Source of the DNA: Mesorhizobium sp.
GTDB lineage: Bacteria > Pseudomonadota > Alphaproteobacteria > Rhizobiales > Rhizobiaceae
Length of the DNA stretch: 64,000 bases
Direction of reading: 5' to 3'
Assembly (NCBI GenBank): GCA_019635735.1
Contig: JAHBYX010000002.1
Span: 496,001-560,000, forward strand
The position numbers were made by a program, and so were the translations under genes. Every line of letters starts with the position of its first letter. The stretch's first letter is position 1. Below the pieces are notes generated by a model that worked only from the letters and a program-made list of their open reading frames with translations, ran no database searches and had not been told where the DNA came from. Positions 10,581-18,509 of the stretch are shown here, in pieces.

Positions 10581-11828
10581 ATGACCATGAACAAGCCGCT
10601 CGAGCAGGCCATGCACAATTTCAGCTTCGCCCGCGGGTTGCCGGCTCCGCTGCCGCGCTTCGTCGGCATGCCCCGCTACAATTTCGTCGGCGGCCACAAC
10701 GACCCGGACAGGATCCCCGTCGACGATCTCGCCGATGCTGCCGCACGTGCGCTGCGCACCCATGCGCGGCAGCTTGCGATCTACAATCTCGGCACCGGCC
10801 CGCTGGGTTTCGAGGACCTTCGCGACGGCATCGCGCTGCGTCTCCGAGGCCGCGGCATGAACGTCGACCGCGAGCGGGTGCTCGTCACCTCGGGTTCCGG
10901 ACAGGGCCTGGACCTCGTCAACGCCGCTCTGGTTGAACCGGGCGATACGGTCATCCTCGAGGAGTTCACCTATTCGGGCGCGCTCAGCAAGGCGCGCCGG
11001 CTGGGCGCCCGGATCGCCGGCGCGCCGCTCGATTCGCGCGGGCTCGACGTCTATCGGCTTGGCCAGATGCTCGACGAGATGACGCGGCAAGGCGTCCGTC
11101 CGAAATATATCTACACGATCCCGACCGTGCAGAATCCCACTGGCAGCATCCTGCCCGCGGAGCGCCGGCATCGGCTGGTCGAGCTGGCGCGGCACTATCG
11201 CGTGCCGATCTTCGAGGACGAATGCTATGCGGAACTGGGCTTCGCAGCCGAGACGCCGCCGGCGCTTGCCGCATTGGCGCCGGAGAGCGTGATTCACATC
11301 GGCTCGCTTTCCAAGACGCTCGCTCCCGCGATCCGGCTTGGCTATGTCGTCGCGGAGCCTGCGGTGCTGAATCAGCTGGTGGCCCTGAAGAACGACGGCG
11401 GCACCGGCGCCATCGACCAGATGGTCGCGGCCGAATACCTGGCGACCGGCTATCCCGGCCATGTCGACGATCTGATCGCCGCACTCAGGCGCAAGCTCGC
11501 GGTGATGACCGAGGCGATCGAACGGGAGTTCGGCACGACAGTCGATATCGTGCGCCCGGAAGGCGGCATTTTTGTCTGGCTGCGTTTTCCCGCCGATTTC
11601 GACGTCCGCCGCCTGATCGGCCCGGCGGCGGCGCGCGGCGTGGTGTTCAACCCCGGTCCCGAATGGGCCTGCGATCCGGAGCGGGCGAAAAACCTCATGC
11701 GCCTGTGTTTCGCGCTCCCCGGAGAGGACGACATCCGCGCCGGCGTCGCCGAGCTGGCGGCGGCCTGCCACGAGGTCGCCGGATTTCCGCAGCGTAGCGC
11801 CAATGTCGCCAGGAGCGTGCAGCCATGA
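10581..11828 (+). CDS. PLP-dependent aminotransferase, class I/II
   Basis: 415-aa fold-type I aminotransferase. PLP contacts are visible: TSGSGQGLDLVNAALVEPGD, IPTVQNPTGSILP (Asn), FEDECYAELGF (Asp/Tyr), the Schiff-base lysine in HIGSLSKTLAPAIRLGY, and the substrate Arg region LMRLCFALP. It resembles the aminotransferase half of MocR proteins or 2-aminoadipate/LysN-type enzymes but lacks the N-terminal winged helix, so it is an enzyme rather than a regulator. Substrate unknown. It may transaminate the 2-oxoacid made by the neighbouring hydroxyacid oxidase. It overlaps the GST gene by 4 nt. Confidence 0.8.
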   Translation: MTMNKPLEQAMHNFSFARGLPAPLPRFVGMPRYNFVGGHNDPDRIPVDDLADAAARALRTHARQLAIYNLGTGPLGFEDLRDGIALRLRGRGMNVDRERVLVTSGSGQGLDLVNAALVEPGDTVILEEFTYSGALSKARRLGARIAGAPLDSRGLDVYRLGQMLDEMTRQGVRPKYIYTIPTVQNPTGSILPAERRHRLVELARHYRVPIFEDECYAELGFAAETPPALAALAPESVIHIGSLSKTLAPAIRLGYVVAEPAVLNQLVALKNDGGTGAIDQMVAAEYLATGYPGHVDDLIAALRRKLAVMTEAIEREFGTTVDIVRPEGGIFVWLRFPADFDVRRLIGPAAARGVVFNPGPEWACDPERAKNLMRLCFALPGEDDIRAGVAELAAACHEVAGFPQRSANVARSVQP

Positions 11829-12460
11829 TCGACCTTTATACCTGGACCACTCCCAACGGCCGCAAGGTTTCGATCGCACTGGAGGAGCTCGGCCTGCCCT
11901 ATCGTGCGATCGCGGTGGACATCACCAAAGACGAGCAGTTCAGGCCCGACTTCCTCGCTATCAGTCCCAACAACAAGATCCCGGCGATCGTCGATCACGA
12001 CACCGGCCTGTCGCTGATGGAGTCCGGCGCCATCCTCGTCTATCTCGCCGAGAAGACCGGCAAACTGCTTCCGCCCGAAGGGGAGCGCCGTTATCGCTGC
12101 CTCGAATGGCTGAACTGGCAGATGGGCGGCTTCGGGCCGATGCTCGGCCAGGCGCACCATTTCCTCAAATACAATCCCGGCGTCGCCCCCTACGCCGAAG
12201 AGCGCTTCGGCACTGAGGCGCAGCGTCTCTACCGCGTGCTCGACCAGAGGCTCGAGGGACGCGACTTCGTCGCCGACGACTATTCGATCGCCGACATCGC
12301 CATCTGGCCCTGGGTGTCGCGCTACGAATGGCAGCGGATCGACCTCGACGCCTATCCGAACGTCAAGCGCTGGTATCTCGCGCTCGCCGCGCGGCCGGCA
12401 GTGCAGCGCGGCTATCAGGTGCCCGCGCGCGTCAACGACATTCCTCTGCCGGCGAAATGA
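11825..12460 (+). CDS. Glutathione S-transferase, Nu-class (YfcG-like)
   Basis: 211 aa with an N-terminal thioredoxin-fold GST domain (IDLYTWTTPNGRKVSIALEE; ISPNNKIPAIVDHD; LMESGAILVYLAEKTGKLLP) and a C-terminal helical domain (WQMGGFGPMLGQAHHF; YSIADIAIWPWVSRYEWQRI). The TPNG-K and GPMLGQ-HHF motifs match E. coli YfcG, a GSH-dependent disulfide reductase with little classical transferase activity. ATGA overlaps on both sides show translational coupling to the aminotransferase and oxidase. Confidence 0.85.
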   Translation: MIDLYTWTTPNGRKVSIALEELGLPYRAIAVDITKDEQFRPDFLAISPNNKIPAIVDHDTGLSLMESGAILVYLAEKTGKLLPPEGERRYRCLEWLNWQMGGFGPMLGQAHHFLKYNPGVAPYAEERFGTEAQRLYRVLDQRLEGRDFVADDYSIADIAIWPWVSRYEWQRIDLDAYPNVKRWYLALAARPAVQRGYQVPARVNDIPLPAK

Positions 12461-13704
12461 CACAGGCTGCCTCATCGAAAGCATCCCGCCCGGGCAGCGG
12501 CGGCGCGCGGCGGCTGCGTCGCGTCCTTGCGCTGGACGATTTCGAGGCCGCCGCCCGTTCCTTCCTGCCGCGTCCGATCTTCGGCTACGTCTCCGGCGGG
12601 TCCGAGACCTGTGCTACGCTTCGCGACAATCGCGCGGCGTTTTCTGAATGGGCGATGCTGCCGCAGACGCTGGTCGACGTGTCAGCACGCAGCCAGAAGC
12701 GCAGCCTGTTCGGTATCGACTATTCCTCGCCCTTCGGCATATCTCCCGTCGGCTTCAGCGCGCTGTCCGCCTATCGCGGCGACCTTGTCCTTGCGCAAAG
12801 CGCGCAGCGCGCCGGGATACCGATGATCATGAGCGGCGCCTCCCTGATCCGACTCGAAGACGTCGCCGCGGCGGCTCCGGGCATGTGGTTCCAGGCCTAT
12901 CTTCCCGGCGATGCGGAAACGATCCTGGCGATGCTCGACCGCATCGAGCAGGCCGGCATCGGTACGTTGGTGCTTACCGTCGACATGCCGGTCGTCTCCA
13001 ACCGCGAGAACAATCTGCGCAACGGGTTCTCGGCGCCGCTCAACCCGACCCCGCGCCTTGCGTGGGACGGCCTCGTGCGGCCGCGCTGGACGTTTGGCAC
13101 GTTCCTGCGCACCATCCTTCGCCAGGGCATGCCGCATTTCGAGAACTCGACGGTCGAACGCGGGCCGGCGATCGTCGCGCGCAATGTCGCGCGGCACATG
13201 CCGAACCGCGACCGTCTCGACTGGAGCCATGTCGACCTGATCCGCAGGCGTTGGACCGGCAGGTTCGTTCTCAAGGGGATCCTGACCGCCGGGGACGCAT
13301 TGAAGGCGCGCGACCGCGGCGTCGACGGCATCATCGTCTCCAACCATGGCGGCCGGCAGATGGATTGCCTGCCCTCGCCGCTCAGGGTCCTTCCCGCCAT
13401 CGCGGATGCTGTCGGGGGCAGGATGCCGGTCATGCTCGACAGCGGCGTCCGCCGCGGCACCGACGTGCTCAAGGCGCTGGCGCTGGGTGCCGACTTCGTC
13501 TTCCTCGGCCGGCCCTTCATCTATGCCGCGGCGATCGCCGGAGAGGCGGGTGTGGCGCATGCATACCGGCTGCTCGCCGAAGAGATAGACCGCGACATGG
13601 CGCTGCTCGGCATCACCGCGCTGTCGAAGCTGTCGGGGAGCCATCTGATGCGCATCGCTGGCGTTCCGGCCCCCATCCAGACCCACCACGCAGGCGTGGC
13701 ATGA
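12457..13704 (+). CDS. FMN-dependent alpha-hydroxy-acid oxidase/dehydrogenase
   Basis: 415-aa TIM-barrel flavoprotein of the lactate/glycolate/mandelate oxidizing family. Motifs seen are PIFGYVSGGSE near the N-terminus, SPVGFSALSAYRGD, the Lys in FVLKGILTAGDALKARDRG, the catalytic-base motif SNHGGRQMDC and the FMN phosphate-site region MLDSGVRRGTDVLKAL with FLGRPFIYA. It oxidises an L-2-hydroxyacid to a 2-oxoacid; the exact substrate cannot be read from sequence. A basic N-terminal extension of about 30 residues precedes the barrel. Coupled by ATGA overlaps to the GST and GMC genes. Confidence 0.85.
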   Translation: MTQAASSKASRPGSGGARRLRRVLALDDFEAAARSFLPRPIFGYVSGGSETCATLRDNRAAFSEWAMLPQTLVDVSARSQKRSLFGIDYSSPFGISPVGFSALSAYRGDLVLAQSAQRAGIPMIMSGASLIRLEDVAAAAPGMWFQAYLPGDAETILAMLDRIEQAGIGTLVLTVDMPVVSNRENNLRNGFSAPLNPTPRLAWDGLVRPRWTFGTFLRTILRQGMPHFENSTVERGPAIVARNVARHMPNRDRLDWSHVDLIRRRWTGRFVLKGILTAGDALKARDRGVDGIIVSNHGGRQMDCLPSPLRVLPAIADAVGGRMPVMLDSGVRRGTDVLKALALGADFVFLGRPFIYAAAIAGEAGVAHAYRLLAEEIDRDMALLGITALSKLSGSHLMRIAGVPAPIQTHHAGVA

Positions 13705-15317
13705 AGACCTTCGACTATGTGATCGTCGGCGCGGGTTCCGCCGGCTGCGTCGTCGCCGAGCGGCTCTCCGCCGACGGCCGCGCCACCGTGCTCGTGCTGG
13801 AGGCGGGCGGCAGCGACCGCAACTTCTGGATTCGAATGCCGCTCGGCTACGCCCGCTGCTTCACCGATCCGGAGGTCAACTGGAACTACCAGCCCGACCC
13901 CGATCCCGGCCTCGGCGGCCGCGTCAACCATTGGCCGCGCGGCAGGGTGCTCGGCGGCTCGAGCTCGATCAACGCGCTCGTCTGGATGCGCGGCCATCCG
14001 ACGGATTTCGACGATTGGCGGGCGGCGGGAAATGCCGGCTGGAGCTACGACGACGTCCTCCCGGCGTTCAGGGCGCTGGAGGACAATCGGGCCGGGGCGG
14101 ACCAATGGCGCGCGACGGGCGGCCCGGTTCCGATCGCGGACATGAGCCGCACCGTTCATCCGCTGACCCGGCGCTTTCTCGACGCGGGCGCCGAGCTCGG
14201 CCTGCCGCGCAATCCGGACTTCAACGGCGCCGGGCAGGAGGGCGTCGGCGTCTACCAGCAGAACATCGCCAACGGTCGCCGGGTTTCCGCCGCCGACGCC
14301 TTCCTCAAGCCGGCCTTGCGCCGCCGCAATGTCGAGGTGCTGACGCACGCAGTGGCGACGCATATCGTCGTCGAGGCAGGGCGCGCGGTCGGCGTCGAGT
14401 TCCTGCACGGCGGGGAACGGCGGATCGCCCGGGCGCGCCGCGAGATCGTGCTGAGCGCCGGCTCCATCGCCTCGCCGCAATTGCTGCAACTGTCCGGCAT
14501 CGGACCGGGCGACCTGCTGGCGCGACATGGCATCCCGGTCGTCGCCGACAATCCGCATGTCGGGGACAATCTCCAGGACCATCAGAGCGTCAACTATGCC
14601 TGGCGGGCGAACGTACCGACGCTCAACCGCCTGCTGCGCTCCTGGTGGGGCAAGGCCTTCATTGGCGCGCGCTATGTGCTGACCCGCTCCGGCCCCTTGG
14701 CAATGAGCGTCAACCAGGGCGGCGGCTTCCTGCGCAGCGATCCGTCGCTGACGCGCCCGAACCTGCAGATCTATTTCCAGGCGAATTCGGCGATCCCGCC
14801 CCGTCCGGGCGGCAGCGCCATGCGCGAGATCGACCCGTGGCCCGGCTTCGCGATGGGCGTCTCCAACTGCCGCCCGAAAAGTCGCGGCACCATCGGAATC
14901 GCCGCGACAGACCCGCTCCAGGCGCCCCGCATCACCGTTAATGCGCTGTCGCACCCGGACGACCAGGCGGAACTCGTGGCCGGCGTCCGCTTCCTGCGCC
15001 GCATGGCCGCGACGCGGGCGCTGTCGCCCTTCATCGCCGAGGAGATGCGGCCGGGATCGTCGGTCCAGACCGACGAGCAGCTTCTGGCCGATATACGCGC
15101 CCGCGCCGGCACGGTCTTTCATCCGGTCTCCACCTGCCGCATGGCGCCCGACAGGCGCGACGGCGTCGTCTCGCCGCGGCTCGCCGTCCATGGACTGTCT
15201 GGCCTACGAATTGCCGACGCCTCGGTCTTTCCATCGATCATCTCCGGCAATACCAACGCCGCCACGATGATGATCGGCTGGAAGGCGGCCGACATGATCC
15301 TCGAAGACAACCGCTGA
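13701..15317 (+). CDS. GMC family FAD-dependent alcohol dehydrogenase
   Basis: 538-aa glucose-methanol-choline oxidoreductase. The N-terminal dinucleotide fold is YVIVGAGSAGCVVAERLSAD, the GMC signature is RVLGGSSSINALVWMRGH, and the C-terminal active site has FHPVSTCRMA (His) and SGNTNAATMMIGWKAAD (Asn). It oxidises primary alcohols to aldehydes, as choline or alkanol dehydrogenases do. No signal peptide, so cytoplasmic. The start is the ATG overlapping the FMN oxidase stop. With the aldehyde dehydrogenase 15 bp downstream it suggests an alcohol-aldehyde-acid route. Confidence 0.9.
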   Translation: MKTFDYVIVGAGSAGCVVAERLSADGRATVLVLEAGGSDRNFWIRMPLGYARCFTDPEVNWNYQPDPDPGLGGRVNHWPRGRVLGGSSSINALVWMRGHPTDFDDWRAAGNAGWSYDDVLPAFRALEDNRAGADQWRATGGPVPIADMSRTVHPLTRRFLDAGAELGLPRNPDFNGAGQEGVGVYQQNIANGRRVSAADAFLKPALRRRNVEVLTHAVATHIVVEAGRAVGVEFLHGGERRIARARREIVLSAGSIASPQLLQLSGIGPGDLLARHGIPVVADNPHVGDNLQDHQSVNYAWRANVPTLNRLLRSWWGKAFIGARYVLTRSGPLAMSVNQGGGFLRSDPSLTRPNLQIYFQANSAIPPRPGGSAMREIDPWPGFAMGVSNCRPKSRGTIGIAATDPLQAPRITVNALSHPDDQAELVAGVRFLRRMAATRALSPFIAEEMRPGSSVQTDEQLLADIRARAGTVFHPVSTCRMAPDRRDGVVSPRLAVHGLSGLRIADASVFPSIISGNTNAATMMIGWKAADMILEDNR

Positions 15318-15332
15318 CTGCAGGAGACTTGC

Positions 15333-16766
15333 ATGATCGAACTCGACCGTTTCTACATCGACGGCAAGTGGCGGACCGCGCAGTCGTCGGCGCGGCACAC
15401 GCTGGTCAACGCCTCGACCGAGGAACCCTACGGCTCGGTCGCGCTGGGGGACGAGCGCGACACGCAGGCCGCCGTCGCCGCGGCGCGGGCTGCCTTCCCG
15501 GCATGGGCGGCGACAGATCCGGCGACGCGGATCGCCTTCGTCGAGAAGATGCGCGAGATCCATCTCGACCGCACCGACGAGATGGCGAGTGCCATCTCGC
15601 GCGAAATGGGCGCTCCCATCGACCTCGCCCGCAAGTCGCAGGCGGCCGCCGGTCCCCGCCACATGACCAATTTTCTCGCCGCGATGCGCGGCTTCGACTT
15701 CGTCCGGCCGCTGGGCGACCATGCGCCGGGCGACCGCCTGTCCTGGGAGCCGATTGGGGTGGCGGCGCTGATCACCCCGTGGAACTGGCCGATCAGCCAG
15801 ATTGCGCTCAAGGTGGTCGCGGCACTCCTCGCCGGTTGCACCGTGGTGCTCAAGCCGTCGGAGTTCGCGCCCCTGTCGGCAACGGTCTTCGCCAACATCG
15901 TCGACGCAGCCGGCCTGCCGCCCGGCGTCTTCAACCTGATCCACGGCGACGGCATGGGCGTCGGCACCTGGCTCTCGACGCATCCGGACGTCGACATGGT
16001 GAGCTTCACCGGTTCGACCCGCGCGGGCATTGCCGTGTCGAAGTCGGCCGCCGACACGCTCAAGCGCGTCGCGCTGGAACTCGGCGGCAAGGGAGCCAAT
16101 CTGATCTTCGCCGACGCCGACGACATGGCGGTCGAACGTGGCGTGCGCCAGTGCTTCAACAACAGCGGCCAGAGCTGCAATGCGCCGACCCGCATGCTAG
16201 TCGAGCGGCCGGTCTATGAGCGCGCCGTCGAGACCGCAGCTGCCGTCGCCCGGTCGATCGAGGTCGGCCCCTCGGACCAGCCGGGTCCGCATATCGGTCC
16301 GGTCATCTCCGCCCGGCAATATGAGCGCATCCAGTCGCTGATCGATCGGGGCGTCGCCGAGGGCGCCCGGTTGGTCGCCGGCGGACCTGGCCGCGCGCCG
16401 GGCTTCAACCGCGGCTACTTCGTGCAGCCGACGGTTTTCGCGGACGTGTCCAACGACATGACCATTGCGCGTGAGGAGATCTTCGGACCGGTCCTGTCGA
16501 TCATCCCCTTCGAGAGCGAGGAAGAGGCTGTTCGGATCGCCAATGATACGCCCTACGGACTGACGAACTACGTCCAGAGCGAGAGCGTGGAGCGCCGTCA
16601 GCGGCTGGCGCGCCGGCTCCACTCCGGCATGGTCGAGATGAACGGCCAGCCGCGCGGCGCCGGCTCGCCCTTCGGCGGCGTCAAGGGCTCGGGCCGCGCC
16701 CGCGAAGGCGGCCGCTTCGGCATCGAGGAGTTCATGGACGTGAAGGCGATCTCCGGCTGGGTTTGA
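15333..16766 (+). CDS. Aldehyde dehydrogenase family protein
   Basis: 477-aa NAD(P)-dependent aldehyde dehydrogenase. Visible motifs are the cofactor/active-site segment ITPWNWPISQIALKV, FTGSTRAGIAV, the general-base Glu in ALELGGKGANLIF, the catalytic Cys in FNNSGQSCNAPTRM, EEIFGPVLSIIPF and a C-terminal GVKGSGRAREGG. CAGGAGA provides the Shine-Dalgarno. Last gene of the operon; it should oxidise the aldehyde produced by the GMC enzyme. No terminator hairpin was found in the 30 bp before the convergent bigR-like gene. Confidence 0.9.
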   Translation: MIELDRFYIDGKWRTAQSSARHTLVNASTEEPYGSVALGDERDTQAAVAAARAAFPAWAATDPATRIAFVEKMREIHLDRTDEMASAISREMGAPIDLARKSQAAAGPRHMTNFLAAMRGFDFVRPLGDHAPGDRLSWEPIGVAALITPWNWPISQIALKVVAALLAGCTVVLKPSEFAPLSATVFANIVDAAGLPPGVFNLIHGDGMGVGTWLSTHPDVDMVSFTGSTRAGIAVSKSAADTLKRVALELGGKGANLIFADADDMAVERGVRQCFNNSGQSCNAPTRMLVERPVYERAVETAAAVARSIEVGPSDQPGPHIGPVISARQYERIQSLIDRGVAEGARLVAGGPGRAPGFNRGYFVQPTVFADVSNDMTIAREEIFGPVLSIIPFESEEEAVRIANDTPYGLTNYVQSESVERRQRLARRLHSGMVEMNGQPRGAGSPFGGVKGSGRAREGGRFGIEEFMDVKAISGWV

Positions 16767-16796
16767 CCGCGGACCGGCGCTCGCGGCGAGGCTCGT

Positions 16797-17135
16797 TCAC
16801 GCCGCGTCGCGCGCGCCCGGCTCGCAGTAGATGCCGTAGAGTGTTTCCAGGACCCGGCGCACGTCCGGCGAGGCCAGGTGGTAGTAGATCTGGCGCGCGT
16901 CGCGGCGCGTGTCGACCAGCCTCAACGCGCGCAGCTTGGAAAGCTGCTGTGACAACGCCGACTGGTTCATGCCGACGCGGTCGGCGAGTTCGTTGACGCT
17001 GACCTCGCCTTCGAGCAGGCGGCACAGTATCCGCAGCCGGTTCTCGTTGGCCATGGCCGAGAGCAGACTCGCTGCGTCGCGCGCATTGGCATCGAGCTTG
17101 TCGGTGTCGATCGTCATCATCTGCGACATCATCAT
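16797..17135 (-). CDS. bigR: ArsR-family repressor, BigR/SqrR type
   Basis: 112-aa winged-helix regulator (LADRVGMNQSALSQQLSKLR is the recognition region). Cys38 (RLRILCRLLEG) and Cys104 (LYGIYCEPG) are 66 residues apart, the same spacing as Cys42/Cys108 of Xylella BigR and Cys41/Cys107 of SqrR, which form a di- or tetrasulfide on oxidation or with persulfide. No metal-site CVC motif is present. It is transcribed divergently from a DUF2892-RND efflux operon that it probably represses. The first of several Met codons is used, with an AAGGAAAGG Shine-Dalgarno. Confidence 0.85.
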   Translation of the reverse strand: MMMSQMMTIDTDKLDANARDAASLLSAMANENRLRILCRLLEGEVSVNELADRVGMNQSALSQQLSKLRALRLVDTRRDARQIYYHLASPDVRRVLETLYGIYCEPGARDAA

Positions 17136-17289
17136 CTGATCAGCCTTTCCTTGATGTCGGTCGTGCGGCCGGTCACGTCAATACACCTTGCCGCTTCCCG
17201 GCCCCGGATTTGATCCATGGCAACGCGGGCTGGCCGCGGCCGCACTATCAAATTTCCGAACCGCATCATTCGCTCTTGCGTTCTGTCGG

Positions 17290-17319
17290 ATATGTTTATA
17301 CATGAACACATCATCATAT
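17290..17319. promoter_or_regulatory. AT-rich inverted repeats, candidate BigR operator/promoter
   Basis: In the 198-bp divergent gap, arms ATATG (17290-17294) and CATAT (17315-17319) flank the palindrome ATGTTTATACAT (17292-17303). The site ends 15 bp before the DUF2892 start, so binding would block its transcription. ArsR repressors bind such AT-rich palindromes. The rest of the gap (17136-17289) is GC-rich with no gene. Confidence 0.45.
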
Positions 17320-17333
17320 GAAAGGATATTGTG

Positions 17334-17534
17334 ATGACTCTCGACAGAACCATCCTCGCGTTCGCCGGCATCATGGTGCTGGCCTCCGTGGCGCTGACCG
17401 TCTGGGTCTCGCCGCTCTTCGTCTGGTTCACGGTCTTCATCGGCCTGAACCTGCTCCAGTCGGCCTTCACCGGGGCTTGCCCCGCGGCCTTCGTGTTCAA
17501 GAAGCTCGGCATCAGGCCGGGCTGCGCCTTCTGA
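17334..17534 (+). CDS. DUF2892 small membrane protein (YgaP-like)
   Basis: 66 aa with two membrane helices (ILAFAGIMVLASVALTVWV; LFVWFTVFIGLNLLQSAFTG) followed by a cysteine-bearing end, CPAAFVFKKLGIRPGCAF. This matches the membrane domain of YgaP, whose full-length form carries a rhodanese. The ATG at 17334 has AAAGGA about 7 nt upstream; the GTG at 17331 is less likely. It is the first gene controlled by the divergent BigR-type regulator. A role in sulfane-sulfur handling is known for the family context but not shown for this short form. Confidence 0.8.
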   Translation: MTLDRTILAFAGIMVLASVALTVWVSPLFVWFTVFIGLNLLQSAFTGACPAAFVFKKLGIRPGCAF

Positions 17535-17546
17535 GAGAGAACCGCC

Positions 17547-18509
17547 ATGCGCACCCTCATCGCCCTTGCCGCCGCCTTTGCCGCGACCTCCGCCCTTGCC
17601 GGGACCTTCGAGGTGACACCCGCTTCGACCACGGAGTGGAAATCCGTCTACGGCCGCATCGAGGCGCGGGATCTCGTCCCGGCGCGGGCGCGCATCGGCG
17701 GGACGGTCGCCGAACTGCTCGTGACCGAGGGTGACCTGGTGACGCAGGGCCAGAAGATCGCCGTGATCCGCGACGACAAGCTCGCCTTTCAGGTCGCGGC
17801 GGTCGATGCGCAGCTGGCGGCACTCGCCGCACAGCTCGCTCGCGCCGAGGCGGAACTGGAGCGCGGGCAGGCGCTGGTCGACAAGGGCGTCGTCACGGCC
17901 CAGCGCCTCGACCAGCTAAGGACCGATGTCGACGTGACCCGCAATCAGATCGCGGCGACCGAGGCACAGAAATCGGTGATCGTGCAGCAGGAAGCGGAAG
18001 GCGACGTGCTCGCGCCCGCCGCCGGGCGCGTCCTGACGACGCCTGTCACCCGCAATGGCGTGGTCATGGCCGGCGAGGCGGTGGCGACGGTCGGCGGCGG
18101 TGGCTTCTATCTGCGGCTCGCCGTTCCGGAACGGCATGCCGGCGGCCTGAAGGAGGGCGCCTCGATCCGTGTCACCACCGGCGGCGGCGAAATGTCCGGC
18201 CAACTCGCGAAAATCTACCCGCAGATCGAGAACGGCCGGGTGATCGCCGATGTCGAGGTCGCGGATCTCGATACCGCCTTCGTCGATGCCCGCGTGCTGG
18301 TCGAACTGCCGGTCGGCGAGCGGAAGGCCCTCCTCGTTCCGGCCGCTGCCCTGACCAACCGCTTCGGTATCGACTTCGTCCGTGTCGGCACGAGTGCCGG
18401 CGAGGTCGAGCGCGCCGTCGTCATCGGCGAGCGGATCGAGAGGGACGGTGTTGCGATGGTCGAGATAATGACCGGCGTCTCCGCCGGCGAGCAGGTGGTT
18501 TTCCCATGA
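17547..18509 (+). CDS. RND efflux periplasmic adaptor subunit
   Basis: 320-aa HlyD/AcrA-type membrane fusion protein. Signal peptide MRTLIALAAAFAATSALAG, split lipoyl domain (ARIGGTVAELLVTEGDLVTQ and EGDVLAPAAGRVLTTPVT), a coiled-coil hairpin between them (VAAVDAQLAALAAQLARAEA and onward), then beta-barrel and membrane-proximal domains. There is no lipobox Cys. The stop overlaps the pump start by 4 nt. No TolC-like outer-membrane gene is adjacent, so the channel must be encoded elsewhere. Confidence 0.9.
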   Translation: MRTLIALAAAFAATSALAGTFEVTPASTTEWKSVYGRIEARDLVPARARIGGTVAELLVTEGDLVTQGQKIAVIRDDKLAFQVAAVDAQLAALAAQLARAEAELERGQALVDKGVVTAQRLDQLRTDVDVTRNQIAATEAQKSVIVQQEAEGDVLAPAAGRVLTTPVTRNGVVMAGEAVATVGGGGFYLRLAVPERHAGGLKEGASIRVTTGGGEMSGQLAKIYPQIENGRVIADVEVADLDTAFVDARVLVELPVGERKALLVPAAALTNRFGIDFVRVGTSAGEVERAVVIGERIERDGVAMVEIMTGVSAGEQVVFP

